Below, in pieces: positions 15,446 through 25,990 of a stretch of 64,000 bases of DNA. The notes under the pieces were generated by a model. That model saw only the letters and a program-made list of their open reading frames with translations, was not told the origin of the DNA and did no database searches. Positions within the stretch are counted from its first letter, which is position 1. Each line of letters begins with the position of its first letter. Made by a program: the position numbers and the translations under genes. This DNA comes from an uncultured Methylococcaceae bacterium. Lineage in GTDB: Bacteria; Pseudomonadota; Gammaproteobacteria; Methylococcales; Methylomonadaceae. The DNA lies in contig CAJADF010000113.1 in the NCBI GenBank assembly GCA_903938485.1, forward strand, positions 1 through 64,000, read 5' to 3'.

Positions 15446-18400
15446 ATGCATACATCAGAATCAAAACCAACTGCATTTAATCCATCTCGACTCTTTATTT
15501 TAAGACCTGTCGCGACGTCGTTATTGATGCTGGCTGTATTAATGTTAGGCGCATTAGCCTACCGCTTATTACCTGTTTCGGCATTGCCCCAAGTAGACTA
15601 CCCTACCCTACAAGTTGTCACTTTATACCCTGGGGCAAGTCCAGATGTAATGACTTCTATTGTGACAACCCCCTTAGAACGGCAATTTGGACAAATGCCC
15701 GGTCTTACACAAATGTCCTCTACCAGCGCGGGGGGAGTATCAGTCATTACCTTGCAATTTAGTCTAAATTTAAACTTGGATATTGCTGAACAATCAGTGC
15801 AAGCAGCGATTAATGCAGCCACAAACTTTCTACCCACTGATTTGCCTCAAGCCCCAATCTATAGCAAGGTTAATCCGGCCGATACGCCTGTAATGACTTT
15901 AGCGATAAGCTCTAGCGCCTTACCTTTATACAAAGTTGAAGACTTAGTTGAAACACGCTTAGCTCAAAAAATCGCCCAACTTCCAGGCGTGGGTTTAGTT
16001 GCTATCAGTGGAGGTCAGCGCCCAGCCATCCGCATTCAAGTCAATCACAAAGCCTTAGCGGCTTATGGTATTGGCTTAGAAGAAGTACGCAATATTATTT
16101 CGATGGCCAATGTTAATCAACCTAAAGGTATGTTTAATGGTCCCTTACGCTCCGCAATTATTAGTAGCAATGATCAAATAAAATCTCCCGCTGAATATAA
16201 AGATCTTATTATTGCCTACCGTAACAATGCCCCCGTTAAATTATCGGATGTTGCATCCATAATAGACAGCGCAGAGAATGTAAAATTGGCTGCTTGGGCA
16301 AATGATAAGGCAGCTGTCATTGTTAATATTCAACGCCAACCGGGCGCAAATGTTATAGAAGTAGTGGATAGCATTAAAGCCTTGTTACCCAAATTACAAG
16401 CAACCTTGCCTGTTAATGTTGAGGTAATCCCCTTAACAGATCGTACTATTACCATTAGGGCCTCTATAGAAGACGTAAAAATTGAACTTCTATTAGCCAT
16501 TGCGCTAGTTATTATGGTCATCTTTTTATTTTTACGAAATATCCCTGCAACTTTTATCCCTAGTGTTGCAGTGCCATTATCTTTAGTCGGTACTTTTGCT
16601 GTGATGTATCTAGCTGGCTTTAGTATTAATAATTTAACACTCATGGCTCTTACCATAGCAACTGGCTTTGTTGTTGATGACGCCATTGTGGTTATTGAAA
16701 ATATCTCGAGGTATCTTGAACGCGGTGAATCGCCATTAAAAGCCGCTTTAAAGGGCTCTGAACAAATTGGCTTTACCATCATCTCTTTAACTTTTTCGTT
16801 AATTGCAGTACTCATTCCCTTATTATTTATGAGCGAAGTAATCGGCCGATTATTTAGGGAATTTGCCATTACCTTAGCGGTTGCTATCTTTATTTCTGCT
16901 GTAATTTCACTCACATTAACCCCCATGATGTGTGCAAAATTATTAGCAACTAAAACCAAGCCCCTAAGCAAAGATCTAACAGACACTAAATCTGGGTTTG
17001 ATACGCTCATTTGCTATTATGCTAAAAGTTTAACTTGGGTATTACACCGGCAAACCCTTACTTTATGGGTATTCTTTGCCACTGTTGTCTTAACCATCAG
17101 CCTGTATGTTTTTATACCTAAAGGCTTTTTTCCTAGCCAAGATACGGGCGTTATACAAGGTATTTCTGTCGCACCTCAAAATGTATCTTTTGCGGCTATG
17201 TCAGAATATCAGCAGAAACTAAGTACCTTAATATTAGCTGACCCCGCCGTTGATAATTTATCCTCTTTTATTGGTGTGGATGGTGTTAACACCGTACCCA
17301 ACAATGGCCGATTTTTGATTAATTTAAAACCGCACGATAAACGTCAAGACTCAGCTAACACTGTTATTACACGCTTAAATTCAACACTAAAAGACATTCC
17401 ACAAGTGTCAGTGTATTTGCAGGCCGTACAAGATTTAACGATGGAAAATAGAGTCAGTCGCACTCAATATCAATTTACTTTAGAAACACCCGATATCAAT
17501 GAACTTAACCAATGGACTAAACGCTTAGTAACCCAACTCGCACAAGAAACCGCTTTAAGTGATGTAAGTAGCGATGTACAAGACCAAGGTCAACAAGTTT
17601 ATGTCAATATTGATCGAAGTACAGCCAGCCGCTTAGGCATAACAACCGCAGCCATTGATAACACTTTATACAGCGCTTATGGTCAACGCTTAGTCTCAAC
17701 AATTTTTACCCAATCAAATCAATACCGGGTGGTATTAGAACTTGACCCCAAAGATCAAGAGTCACCCGAAAACTTAAAAGATTTGCGTATTACATCAAGC
17801 AACGGCACTCAAGTTCCTTTATCGGCTATTGCTGAAATATCTGAACAACTGACACCCTTAAGTATCAATCACCTTGAACAATTTCCAGTGGCTACCGTGT
17901 CATTTAATCTGGCACCCAATACATCTTTGGGTGATGCGATTAAAGTGATTGATCGAATTAAAAGTGACATCAATTTACCACTAAGTATCCGCACCAGCTA
18001 TCAAGGCGCAGCACTCGCTTTTGAAGCCTCATTAGATAACACTTTATGGCTGATATTAGCCGCCATCATTACCGTCTATATTGTGTTAGGCATTTTATAT
18101 GAGAGTTACATTCATCCGTTGACCATATTATCAACACTGCCCTCTGCGGGTGTTGGTGCCTTATTAGCTCTACTTATTACTCATACTGACTTGGGGATTA
18201 TTGGCATTATTGGCATCATCTTATTAATTGGTATTGTAAAGAAAAACGCCATTATGATGATCGACTTTGCTTTAGAGGCAGAACGCAAACAAGGTTTGTC
18301 ACCTAAAGATGCTATATATCAGGCTTGTTTATTGCGCTTTAGACCCATTTTAATGACAACACTATCTGCATTGTTAGGCGCTTTACCATTAATGCTAGGC

Positions 18401-18571
18401 ACTGGTGTCGGCTCGGAACTACGGCATCCTTTAGGTATCACTATGGTTGGCGGCCTATTAGTGAGCCAATTGTTAACTTTATACACCACGCCAGTTATAT
18501 ATTTAACGATGGATAAATTGGCTAAAAATGTTAGTCATTGCTTTAAGCTTTCCTCACCAGAAATTCTATAA
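15446..18571 (+). CDS. RND efflux permease, MdtB-like
   Basis: A 1041-residue resistance-nodulation-division transporter with 12 expected membrane segments and two large periplasmic loops. The proton-relay aspartates are D411 and D412 in [15 protein letters not shown] of the fourth membrane helix. Other family marks are the N-terminal [15 protein letters not shown] helix, [11 protein letters not shown], the [20 protein letters not shown] segment and [15 protein letters not shown] near the C terminus. In E. coli, MdtB and MdtC assemble as mixed trimers. The next gene encodes a second permease of the same type, so a heteromeric pump is likely here too. Substrates cannot be read from sequence. 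Confidence 0.92.
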   Translation: MHTSESKPTAFNPSRLFILRPVATSLLMLAVLMLGALAYRLLPVSALPQVDYPTLQVVTLYPGASPDVMTSIVTTPLERQFGQMPGLTQMSSTSAGGVSVITLQFSLNLNLDIAEQSVQAAINAATNFLPTDLPQAPIYSKVNPADTPVMTLAISSSALPLYKVEDLVETRLAQKIAQLPGVGLVAISGGQRPAIRIQVNHKALAAYGIGLEEVRNIISMANVNQPKGMFNGPLRSAIISSNDQIKSPAEYKDLIIAYRNNAPVKLSDVASIIDSAENVKLAAWANDKAAVIVNIQRQPGANVIEVVDSIKALLPKLQATLPVNVEVIPLTDRTITIRASIEDVKIELLLAIALVIMVIFLFLRNIPATFIPSVAVPLSLVGTFAVMYLAGFSINNLTLMALTIATGFVVDDAIVVIENISRYLERGESPLKAALKGSEQIGFTIISLTFSLIAVLIPLLFMSEVIGRLFREFAITLAVAIFISAVISLTLTPMMCAKLLATKTKPLSKDLTDTKSGFDTLICYYAKSLTWVLHRQTLTLWVFFATVVLTISLYVFIPKGFFPSQDTGVIQGISVAPQNVSFAAMSEYQQKLSTLILADPAVDNLSSFIGVDGVNTVPNNGRFLINLKPHDKRQDSANTVITRLNSTLKDIPQVSVYLQAVQDLTMENRVSRTQYQFTLETPDINELNQWTKRLVTQLAQETALSDVSSDVQDQGQQVYVNIDRSTASRLGITTAAIDNTLYSAYGQRLVSTIFTQSNQYRVVLELDPKDQESPENLKDLRITSSNGTQVPLSAIAEISEQLTPLSINHLEQFPVATVSFNLAPNTSLGDAIKVIDRIKSDINLPLSIRTSYQGAALAFEASLDNTLWLILAAIITVYIVLGILYESYIHPLTILSTLPSAGVGALLALLITHTDLGIIGIIGIILLIGIVKKNAIMMIDFALEAERKQGLSPKDAIYQACLLRFRPILMTTLSALLGALPLMLGTGVGSELRHPLGITMVGGLLVSQLLTLYTTPVIYLTMDKLAKNVSHCFKLSSPEIL

Positions 18572-18587
18572 AATATAAACGAGCATC

Positions 18588-21500
18588 ATGAATTTATCGG
18601 CTGTATTTATAAATCGCCCAGTCGCTACTATGCTATTGACGCTTGCTATTGCATTAGCAGGCAGTTTAGCGTTTATAAACTTACCTGTTGCTTCTTTACC
18701 GCAAGTCGACTTTCCAACTATTAATGTTCAAGCGTTATTACCCGGCGCCAGTGCAGAAACCATGGCGAGTTCAGTTGCTACACCATTAGAAAGATCATTG
18801 GGGCGTATCGCGGGTATTACTGAAATGACCTCAAGTAGCTCTTTAGGCTCAACACAAATTACGCTGCAATTTGATCTTAATCGAGATATAAATGGTGCAA
18901 GTCGAGATGTGCAGGCGGCCATTAATGCTGCCACCAATCTATTGCCCAGTAATATGCCTAATAGGCCGACATATCGTAGAGATAATCCAGCAGATTCACC
19001 TATTTTAGTTATCGCCTTAAGTTCAGAAATTTTAAGTAAAGGAGAAATGTATGATGTGGCCGCCACTGTTTTAAGTCAAAAATTATCACAAATTCCTGGT
19101 ATTGGTCAGGTACAAATTGGCGGTGCCTCATTACCCGCCGTGAGGGTTGAAATAAACCCCTATGCGCTCAATAAATACGGCATTAGCTTAGAAGATGTGC
19201 GTCGCACAATAACACAAACCAATGTCACGCGGCCTAAAGGTCTCTTAGAAAACGTCAAACAACGCTGGCAAATTTTAGCGAATGATCAAGCGCGTAAAGC
19301 CACCGATTACCTACCCTTAATCGTAAGCTATCATAATGGGGCTGCTGTAACGATAGCTGATATAGGGCAAGTAGTAGATTCTGTGGAAGATTTACGTAAC
19401 ACTGGCATTAAAAATGGCAAAGCCTCGGTTTTACTTATTATAAGAAAACAACCTCAGGCTAATGTAATAGACACTGTAGATCAAGTTGCTGCCCTGTTAC
19501 CTGAGCTTAAAGCCAGCATTCCCAATACTGTCGATTTAGACATTGTAATTGATAGATCTCAAACGATTAGAGCGTCAATTACCGAAGTCGAACACAATTT
19601 ACTCACGGCAATAGGCTTAGTTATCTTAGTCGTCTTAGTTTTTATACGTGACTTTAGGTCTGCCATGGTACCTATTATCGCGGTCCCCGTTTCTTTAATT
19701 GGGGCCTGTGGCGTAATGTATTTCTTTGACTACAGCCTTAATAATCTAACTTTAATGGCATTAACTATCTCAACCGGCTTTGTGGTAGATGATGCAATTG
19801 TCGTATTAGAAAATATAAATCGGCATATTGAAAAAGGCACTTCACCCTATAAAGCAGCCTTAATCGGTGCTAAAGAAGTTAGCTTTACAGTCATGGCGAT
19901 GAGCTTATCTCTCATTGCCGTCTTTTTGCCCATTTTGTTAATGGGAGGGATTGTGGGGCGCTTGTTTAAAGAGTTTGCCGTTACTCTATCTGCTGCCGTA
20001 GTAGTATCTCTGCTGATATCTCTAACTGTAACCCCTATGCTTTGTGCGAGATGGTTAGGAAAAAATACTAAGCGACATGGTCGGATTTATTATGTAATTG
20101 GCACTGCTTTCGATTTTTTACAAAGCCATTATGAAAAATCCTTACGTTGGGCTCTAAGCCATAGTCGTTTAATGATATTGCTCTTGTTTACCACTATTGG
20201 TCTAAACTTTTATTTATATTCAACTATCAACAAAGGCTTTTTTCCCTCGCAAGATGGTGGGCGTTTGTTGGGTGAAATTCAAATGGATCAAGGCACATCA
20301 TTTGGCACATTACAGAAAAAATTATCCGAGTTTTCAGTCTTATTAATGCAAGACACTGCGGTGACAACGGTTGCTGGCTTTGGTGGTGCCAGTACAAACA
20401 GTAATAACGCAAGAATGTTTATCGTTCTTAAACCCCATGAAGATAGAGAAGCTATAGAAGTTGTCATGGAACGTTTAAAAGACAAAGTAAAACACATACC
20501 CGGCGCACAGTTACGCTTATTTCCAGCCCAAGAATTACGCTTAGGTGGTCGCCCAACTTTTGGGTCTTATGATTACACTCTTCAATCCGATGATTTGGAA
20601 TTATTACGCGAATGGCTACCTAAATTAATCGCGCATTTAAAAAAACAGCCCGAATTTAGTGATGTGCACACCAGCCAACAAGATAAAGGGCAACAAGCTG
20701 AGTTAATCGTAGACAGAGCCATGGCAGCCCGTTACGGTATTAGCCAAGCCATGATAGATAACACTTTAAATAATGCCTTTGGCCAACGCCAAGTGTCTGT
20801 CATTTATAACCCTTTAAATCAGTACCGCGTTGTTATGGAAGTTGCGCCAGAATTCTGGCAAAACCCAGAAGCCTTAAAACAAGTGTATATCAATGTACCG
20901 GCTACTAAACTACCTACAGGTATAGAAAATACCGCTCATCAAGTTCCGCTATCGGCCATTGCAACTTTTGCTAGTAACAATACGCCATTATCAATCAATC
21001 ATCAGGGTCAATTTGCCGCAACCACCTTATCTTTTAATCTTAAGCCCGGCGTATCATTATCTGCAGCAACTCAACGTATAGAAAAATCGATGCAGGAAAT
21101 AGCCATACCGATTGCTGTGCAAGGTAGTTTTCAGGGTAATGCAAAAGCTTTTATAGAGTCACTCCGCAATCAACCTTATTTAATATTGGCTGCCTTGTTA
21201 AGCATTTATCTAGTGCTAGGCATCTTATACGAAAGCTATATTCATCCACTCACCATTTTATCAACACTGCCTTCAGCGGGTGTTGGAGCTCTGTTAGCAT
21301 TGATGGCATGTAAAACTGAATTTAGTATTATTGCTTTAATCGGGGTTATTTTATTAATTGGTATCGTTAAAAAGAACGCCATTATGATGATAGATTTTGC
21401 CTTATATGCAGAGCGAAAATATAAACTGGAACCCAAAGAGGCTATTTTTCAAGCCTGTCTTTTACGCTTTAGACCTATTATGATGACCACCCTCGCCGCT

Positions 21501-21698
21501 TTATTTGGTGCTTTGCCTTTAGCATTAGGTAGTGGCTATGGTGCTGAACTGCGTCAACCTTTAGGTATTTCTATTCTGGGTGGGTTAATTTTTAGCCAAC
21601 TACTAACCCTTTATACAACACCCGTGGTTTACATTTATTTAGACAGTTTTAGACTCTGGTTTAACAATCGATTCTTAAAAATACAACAGCCCAATTAG
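18588..21698 (+). CDS. RND efflux permease, MdtC-like
   Basis: A 1036-residue RND permease related to the preceding gene along its whole length. It keeps the proton-relay aspartate pair in [17 protein letters not shown] near residue 400, the LPGASAETMASSVATPLE periplasmic entry segment, and the conserved [20 protein letters not shown] and [15 protein letters not shown] segments. The start is 16 bases after the MdtB-like gene, and the gene ends 6 bases before the outer-membrane channel gene, so adaptor, both permeases and channel form one operon. As in MdtBC, one permease may serve mainly in proton transfer and the other in substrate binding; this is inferred from the E. coli system. Confidence 0.92.
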   Translation: MNLSAVFINRPVATMLLTLAIALAGSLAFINLPVASLPQVDFPTINVQALLPGASAETMASSVATPLERSLGRIAGITEMTSSSSLGSTQITLQFDLNRDINGASRDVQAAINAATNLLPSNMPNRPTYRRDNPADSPILVIALSSEILSKGEMYDVAATVLSQKLSQIPGIGQVQIGGASLPAVRVEINPYALNKYGISLEDVRRTITQTNVTRPKGLLENVKQRWQILANDQARKATDYLPLIVSYHNGAAVTIADIGQVVDSVEDLRNTGIKNGKASVLLIIRKQPQANVIDTVDQVAALLPELKASIPNTVDLDIVIDRSQTIRASITEVEHNLLTAIGLVILVVLVFIRDFRSAMVPIIAVPVSLIGACGVMYFFDYSLNNLTLMALTISTGFVVDDAIVVLENINRHIEKGTSPYKAALIGAKEVSFTVMAMSLSLIAVFLPILLMGGIVGRLFKEFAVTLSAAVVVSLLISLTVTPMLCARWLGKNTKRHGRIYYVIGTAFDFLQSHYEKSLRWALSHSRLMILLLFTTIGLNFYLYSTINKGFFPSQDGGRLLGEIQMDQGTSFGTLQKKLSEFSVLLMQDTAVTTVAGFGGASTNSNNARMFIVLKPHEDREAIEVVMERLKDKVKHIPGAQLRLFPAQELRLGGRPTFGSYDYTLQSDDLELLREWLPKLIAHLKKQPEFSDVHTSQQDKGQQAELIVDRAMAARYGISQAMIDNTLNNAFGQRQVSVIYNPLNQYRVVMEVAPEFWQNPEALKQVYINVPATKLPTGIENTAHQVPLSAIATFASNNTPLSINHQGQFAATTLSFNLKPGVSLSAATQRIEKSMQEIAIPIAVQGSFQGNAKAFIESLRNQPYLILAALLSIYLVLGILYESYIHPLTILSTLPSAGVGALLALMACKTEFSIIALIGVILLIGIVKKNAIMMIDFALYAERKYKLEPKEAIFQACLLRFRPIMMTTLAALFGALPLALGSGYGAELRQPLGISILGGLIFSQLLTLYTTPVVYIYLDSFRLWFNNRFLKIQQPN

Positions 21699-21704
21699 AC
21701 ATTC

Positions 21705-23225
21705 ATGTACGTAAAACCTTTAAATATTTTTATCAATCGGCTTAATGCGGTATCGTCAGCCTATATATTACCTTTACTGTTTCTAAATGCCTGTACTGTT
21801 GGGCCAGATTACATTAAACCTAGCACTAAAATACCTGATACGTTTAAAGAAGATAAAGTATGGAAACAAGCCCAACCGCTAGATGAAATACTCCCAAATG
21901 ATTGGTGGCAACTGTTTAAAGATCCACAATTAAGCACATTAGAAGCACAAGTTAATAAGGCGAATCTATCTATTGCCCAAGCTGAAGCACAATACAAAAT
22001 ATCACAATCACTAGTCCAAACCGCAACTTCGGCTTATTTTCCGACCGCTACGGGCACCGCAACCACTAATCGCTTTAAAGCCGCTACCGGCCAGAGTGTT
22101 GCGGTAAGTGGAGTTAGAAACTTATTTGGTGGTGTAGTTAGTCTTGCGTGGGCACCGGATATTGTCGGTGGATTACGCCGTCAAGTAGAATCAAGCACAG
22201 CAAATGCGCAAGCGACATCGGCAAATCTACAAGCGCTGCGTTTAACTATGCAAACCACCCTAGCCGATAATTATTTTCAAATACGCACCTTAGATGCTCA
22301 AATAAAGTTGTTTAATGATACTGTTATCACCTACGAAAAAGCATTGCAGATTACCAAAAATCGTTATGAAGCCGGAATTGCCTCTAAAATTGATGTGGTG
22401 CAAGCAGAAACACAATTAGAAGATACCCGTGCTCAAGCAATTAATTTGGGGATTAAACGCAGTCAATTAGAACATGCTATAGCTGTTTTAATAGGTAAAA
22501 CACCCACAGAATTTAATCTAGCACCAACAACTTTAACACTCGAAATTCCTTCTATACCAACTTTATTACCTTCACAACTTTTAGAACGCAGACCCGATAT
22601 TGCCGCTGCAGAACGGAATGTTGCAGCAGCTAACGCACAAATAGGTGTTGCTAAAGCCGCCTATTATCCTAACTTAAACCTTGCAGCCTCAAATGGGCAG
22701 CAAGCAACCTTACTCACTAATCTTGTGACGCAAGGTGCTAGATACTGGGCATTGGGGCCTGCTGCTTTAGCGATTCCATTATTTGATGGCGGTGCAAGAA
22801 GCGCGGCATTGCAACAAGCTATTGATACTTATGATGCAAATGCGGCCGGGTATCGCCAAATTGTTTTGACCAGTTTTCAACAAGTTGAGGATAATCTAGC
22901 GGCTTTACGAATGTTAGAATCAGAAATACAAGTGCAAAACAAAGCCGTTCAATCCGCACATAAAGCTCTAGAATTAACCAATAATCAATATAAAGCGGGG
23001 ACACTGAGTTATCTTGACGTGGTCATTAACCAAGCAACGGCACTAAACAATGATATTAATGTCGTAAATCTTCAAGGCCAACGTTTAAGTGCAGCAGTGC
23101 TATTGGTTAAAGCGCTGGGAGGTGGTTGGACTATAAAAGACTTACCCACTAAAGACCAAGCCGGTGGCGAAATAAAGTGGTCTCAATTTTTACCCGTGCC
23201 GCTTAGTGCGCCGAATAGAGATTAA
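21705..23225 (+). CDS. Outer-membrane efflux lipoprotein (OprM/NodT-like)
   Basis: The 506-residue protein has a lipoprotein signal ending L-N-A-C at Cys30, then CTVGPDYIKPSTKIPDTF, the standard opening of NodT/OprM-type channels. Two repeated outer-membrane-efflux domains follow, each with long helical hairpins (for example LEAQVNKANLSIAQAEAQYKIS) and the LLERRPDIAAAERNVAAANAQIGVAKAAYYP stretch typical of the family. It would form the trimeric outer-membrane duct for the pump encoded immediately upstream. MdtABC of E. coli borrows TolC, so having a dedicated channel is a difference from that system. Confidence 0.92.
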   Translation: MYVKPLNIFINRLNAVSSAYILPLLFLNACTVGPDYIKPSTKIPDTFKEDKVWKQAQPLDEILPNDWWQLFKDPQLSTLEAQVNKANLSIAQAEAQYKISQSLVQTATSAYFPTATGTATTNRFKAATGQSVAVSGVRNLFGGVVSLAWAPDIVGGLRRQVESSTANAQATSANLQALRLTMQTTLADNYFQIRTLDAQIKLFNDTVITYEKALQITKNRYEAGIASKIDVVQAETQLEDTRAQAINLGIKRSQLEHAIAVLIGKTPTEFNLAPTTLTLEIPSIPTLLPSQLLERRPDIAAAERNVAAANAQIGVAKAAYYPNLNLAASNGQQATLLTNLVTQGARYWALGPAALAIPLFDGGARSAALQQAIDTYDANAAGYRQIVLTSFQQVEDNLAALRMLESEIQVQNKAVQSAHKALELTNNQYKAGTLSYLDVVINQATALNNDINVVNLQGQRLSAAVLLVKALGGGWTIKDLPTKDQAGGEIKWSQFLPVPLSAPNRD

Positions 23226-23701
23226 TGTCATATCCTAAGACTAAACTGAAAGCAGCAAATCATAGTCATCAATTTTTTGTATCAATGGACACCTTTATTA
23301 ACTACATTATGGAATCAGTTGAACCTATTAGTACGCATATGAATACTAATAGGCGACTCACTCTAATGATTAGTATTAATATAAATATTTATTTTCAAAT
23401 ACCTTTGTATTTTGTGCATTATTAAACTATGTTAGTAACCGAGTTATAGAAAAAGGTGAGTCTATAATTTTCTAGGGTAAGTTACCTCATAACTTTAGTA
23501 CGCTCCTGATAACAATTGATAGCGCAATAAAATATTGAGTGAGCTCACTGCAACACAAACCGACTTCCCTTAAGGTTAGTTGGCAGTCCCAATAGTTCGG
23601 CGAGTAGGGCTAAATATCTTCGGTGGTCTCCCCCATACCGATCCTGACGCAGGATTATCTTTTAATGCACTACCTATTCCTATTCGGAGCTCGTAATTAT
23701 T
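23226..23701 (+). other. Intergenic region without a recognisable gene
   Basis: The 476 bases between the efflux lipoprotein and the next gene hold only short reading frames with unlikely composition. The bases from about 23570 to 23690 are noticeably richer in G+C than the AT-rich part before them and might be the relic of a gene, but no conserved motif could be read in either direction. I see no convincing terminator for the efflux operon. Confidence 0.5.
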
Positions 23702-24397
23702 ATGACTACCAATACCTATTTTCCATCTATCAGCGCTGACCAAATTATCTGGCTCAGTCATTACAATGCCAAACTCCCTATCAATGGCCCTACCTGCGAA
23801 ATAACACCGACGGAGATCGCTGCCACCTTAACGGATATCCAATATTACATTTGGATACTCCAACACTGGCATCCGGCCACTCAGCTTGATGCCAAAGAAG
23901 CCACCGCGTATAAATACCTTATGGTAAACGATTTGGGAGATAACATAATCGATTATCCAAAGCCCACCATTTTTTTGGCGTCGCCAACTGCTGTTAAACC
24001 TGGTATCCAAAAAAGGTTGTTTAGTCAGATTAACCGTATTAAGGCCAGCCTAAATTATAATGAAGTTATCGGTCAAGACTTAGGCATTATTGCACCGTTG
24101 GACACGACCAATCATTTGGTACCTGAATTTTCGTTGAGTGTTGAACTGGGGTTAGATCATCCTATTGTGCGTATTGATTTTAATAAATATGGACATGAAG
24201 GCATTTGGATAGAAAGTCGTCGTAACGATGAGGAATGGTTATTTTTAGCCATTGATACTATTAAACCCTATCTAGATGAAAGGCCTTTAGCAGTAGGAAA
24301 AACCCATGAAACCAGAGAATATCGCATACGCTGGTGGGATAAAAGTCTACCGCAAGGTGACTGGAGTGCTGTACAAAAAGTGGTGCTAGGCTTGTAA
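23702..24397 (+). CDS. Hypothetical protein
   Basis: A soluble 231-residue protein with no signal peptide, preceded by GGAGCT as a possible ribosome-binding site. I do not recognise the family. The N-terminal part (IIWLSHYNAKLPINGPTCEITPTEIAATLTDIQYYIWILQHW) is predicted helical. The last 75 residues, VRIDFNKYGHEGIWIESRRNDEEWLFLAIDT to REYRIRWWDKSLPQGDWSAV, look like a beta-sandwich of fibronectin-III type. A strong terminator follows after 20 bases, so it is a single-gene unit or the end of one. Confidence 0.65.
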   Translation: MTTNTYFPSISADQIIWLSHYNAKLPINGPTCEITPTEIAATLTDIQYYIWILQHWHPATQLDAKEATAYKYLMVNDLGDNIIDYPKPTIFLASPTAVKPGIQKRLFSQINRIKASLNYNEVIGQDLGIIAPLDTTNHLVPEFSLSVELGLDHPIVRIDFNKYGHEGIWIESRRNDEEWLFLAIDTIKPYLDERPLAVGKTHETREYRIRWWDKSLPQGDWSAVQKVVLGL

Positions 24398-24416
24398 AAG
24401 TCGCCGTTAAAAATAT

Positions 24417-24458
24417 CTGCTGGGGTAAGCCAATAACTTTATCCCAGCAGTATTTTTT
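24417..24458 (+). terminator. Rho-independent terminator
   Basis: A stem pairs CTGCTGGGGTAAG with CTTTATCCCAGCAG (one G-T and small imperfections) around a short loop, followed by TATTTTTT. It ends the hypothetical gene just upstream and may also limit read-through from the minus-strand HEPN gene. Confidence 0.8.
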
Positions 24459-24593
24459 ATAAATTTCGCAACCTTACTTTGTGTTGCCGACAAGCACACA
24501 ATATTAAATGTATCTGTGTCGCATAAATTATCTAATATAAGATGTAACTTGATCCTAATAGGTTATAGAATCAAGTTTGAAAGCAAAAAAGGT

Positions 24594-25055
24594 TTATGAA
24601 TTTAATTTTTGGATGACTTTAAAATAGTAGCTTTCCAGTAGATCTTTTGAAATAAAAATTTTATTAATGATAGTCACTAACTCCTCAAGATCATCTTCAT
24701 ATTCATGAGAAAGTTGATTTCTTATATCTCTAAGCTTAAACCACCCCTCTATATCTTGAATGTATTCCAGTTGCTCAAGTTTATTCATAATGTCTATGAA
24801 TGATTTATTGGAAGTTTCTTCTTTCTTATAATCTAGTACAGCTTTAAAAAGCTTTTGCCCAATACTATCTTGCAGTTTAGAAAATCGATACAAATATTGA
24901 TCTAAATAACTACTTGCCTCATCATCAAACTTTACATATTGATCTTCCGTTAATGGAAAAAAAACACTTAGTTTTTGGTGAGATTTATTGAGTCTTTCAA
25001 TATGTTTATTACACTCATAGATAATTTTATCTAATTTGATCTTTTCAATATTCAT
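24594..25055 (-). CDS. HEPN-domain protein of a nucleotidyltransferase/HEPN toxin-antitoxin pair
   Basis: The 153-residue, all-helical protein carries the HEPN RNase motif R-x4-H with a tyrosine two residues on (R112, H117, Y119 in RNQLSHEY). In HepT-type toxins this H-x-Y tyrosine is the residue that the partner nucleotidyltransferase modifies with AMP. Length and layout suggest a HEPN protein larger than classical HepT, closer to the partners of other minimal nucleotidyltransferases. Its start codon overlaps the end of the nucleotidyltransferase gene (4 bases), showing coupled translation. The toxin role is inferred from the pair, not shown. Confidence 0.75.
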   Translation of the reverse strand: MNIEKIKLDKIIYECNKHIERLNKSHQKLSVFFPLTEDQYVKFDDEASSYLDQYLYRFSKLQDSIGQKLFKAVLDYKKEETSNKSFIDIMNKLEQLEYIQDIEGWFKLRDIRNQLSHEYEDDLEELVTIINKIFISKDLLESYYFKVIQKLNS

Positions 25056-25345
25056 AATAATATTCCAGTACTTTTTGCAATTTTATAAATATCTTTTTCT
25101 TTAGAAAAATCATTGATGATTAAATCAATTTTTTGATCACCCAAACTTTTTCTAAGTGCTGATAATAATTCAATTTTCTTCTCGAATACTGATTGCTTAT
25201 CATCAATTTCTAGATACAAATCAATATCGCCACCCTTTTTAGCATCATCAACACGAGACCCAAATAAATAAACCCTAGCGTTTTCACCAAAAATGTTTTG
25301 AACACAATTTTTGATAATTAAGATGTTTTCATTTGCTAATCTCAT
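25052..25345 (-). CDS. Minimal nucleotidyltransferase (MNT), antitoxin-like
   Basis: The 97-residue protein has the nucleotidyltransferase signature: Gly-Ser at 29-30 in VYLFGSR, then D40-x-D42 in GGDIDLYLE, and a third acidic residue in the strand QKIDLIIND. It is the first gene of a two-gene unit with the HEPN protein. In known pairs of this kind the enzyme silences the HEPN RNase by attaching AMP. It is a different, diverged pair from the one at 5.0-5.7 kb: the sequences differ throughout and the HEPN partner is longer. Confidence 0.8.
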   Translation of the reverse strand: MRLANENILIIKNCVQNIFGENARVYLFGSRVDDAKKGGDIDLYLEIDDKQSVFEKKIELLSALRKSLGDQKIDLIINDFSKEKDIYKIAKSTGILL

Positions 25346-25363
25346 AAAGTCGCGTCCAATTAA

Positions 25364-25903
25364 TCAGCAGAGCAAAACCAACAAGATCAAACCAGGAATG
25401 ATTCCTAAAAATAAGCCAATGACGATAGCGATCATTTCTCCAGAGGAATAGTCGCAGCCCACTTTACCTACTTTTACATGCGCCGCACGATCATTATCAA
25501 GCCCAGCCAGCATCATACCTGAGAATTCATCTGCAACTTCTGCTTGAGATGATGCCACTAAAATACGTGAGCGAGTATCAATAAGACGATTTTCAGCTTT
25601 AACAATATCATCACTAAAAGGCGAAATAGCACTAGCACTTTTTAATGCGCCGATAGCCTGATTAGTGGGGGCAAGCGCAATTTCTTGAGCTTGAGCCACA
25701 GATTCAGCTTTTATAATCTCATTTTTTAATTGTACAAGTTCTTCGTATTGCTCTGAGCCAGAAGAACATGAAGACTTAATTAGCTCTAACGAACTTATTG
25801 ATGGCAATACATTCGCAGAAACAGATTCTGAGAGTAACAAAGCAAAAAACATAACAAACACAGCAACTATTGATTGATATGAATTTTTATTATTTTTAAA
25901 CAT
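25364..25903 (-). CDS. Hypothetical exported protein with C-terminal membrane segment
   Basis: The 179-residue protein has an N-terminal signal sequence (about residues 12-31, ending SVSA) and a hydrophobic C-terminal helix (MIAIVIGLFLGIIPGLILLVLLC). The middle is helical and rich in Ala/Glu (EELVQLKNEIIKAESVAQAQEIAL), with cysteines in SSCSSGSEQ and GCDYSSGE that could form a disulphide in the periplasm. It would sit in the inner membrane facing the periplasm. I do not recognise the family. It lies 18 bases upstream of the nucleotidyltransferase gene and may share its transcript. Confidence 0.65.
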   Translation of the reverse strand: MFKNNKNSYQSIVAVFVMFFALLLSESVSANVLPSISSLELIKSSCSSGSEQYEELVQLKNEIIKAESVAQAQEIALAPTNQAIGALKSASAISPFSDDIVKAENRLIDTRSRILVASSQAEVADEFSGMMLAGLDNDRAAHVKVGKVGCDYSSGEMIAIVIGLFLGIIPGLILLVLLC

Positions 25904-25990
25904 AACTCATTTCCTCAAGAATAATGATAAGAACTTCAATTTACAAACACGTATCATGACTTGTTGATTTTAATATTGCCAGTAAATTTG

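Noticed and set aside
16330..17010. 226-codon minus-strand frame inside the MdtB-like gene
   Set aside because: It is fully antisense to a conserved RND coding region and has a Ser/Thr/Ile/Lys-rich shadow composition.
23225..23425. 66-codon frame following the efflux lipoprotein
   Set aside because: No conserved features, no ribosome-binding site of note and an AT-rich random composition; it only overlaps the upstream stop.
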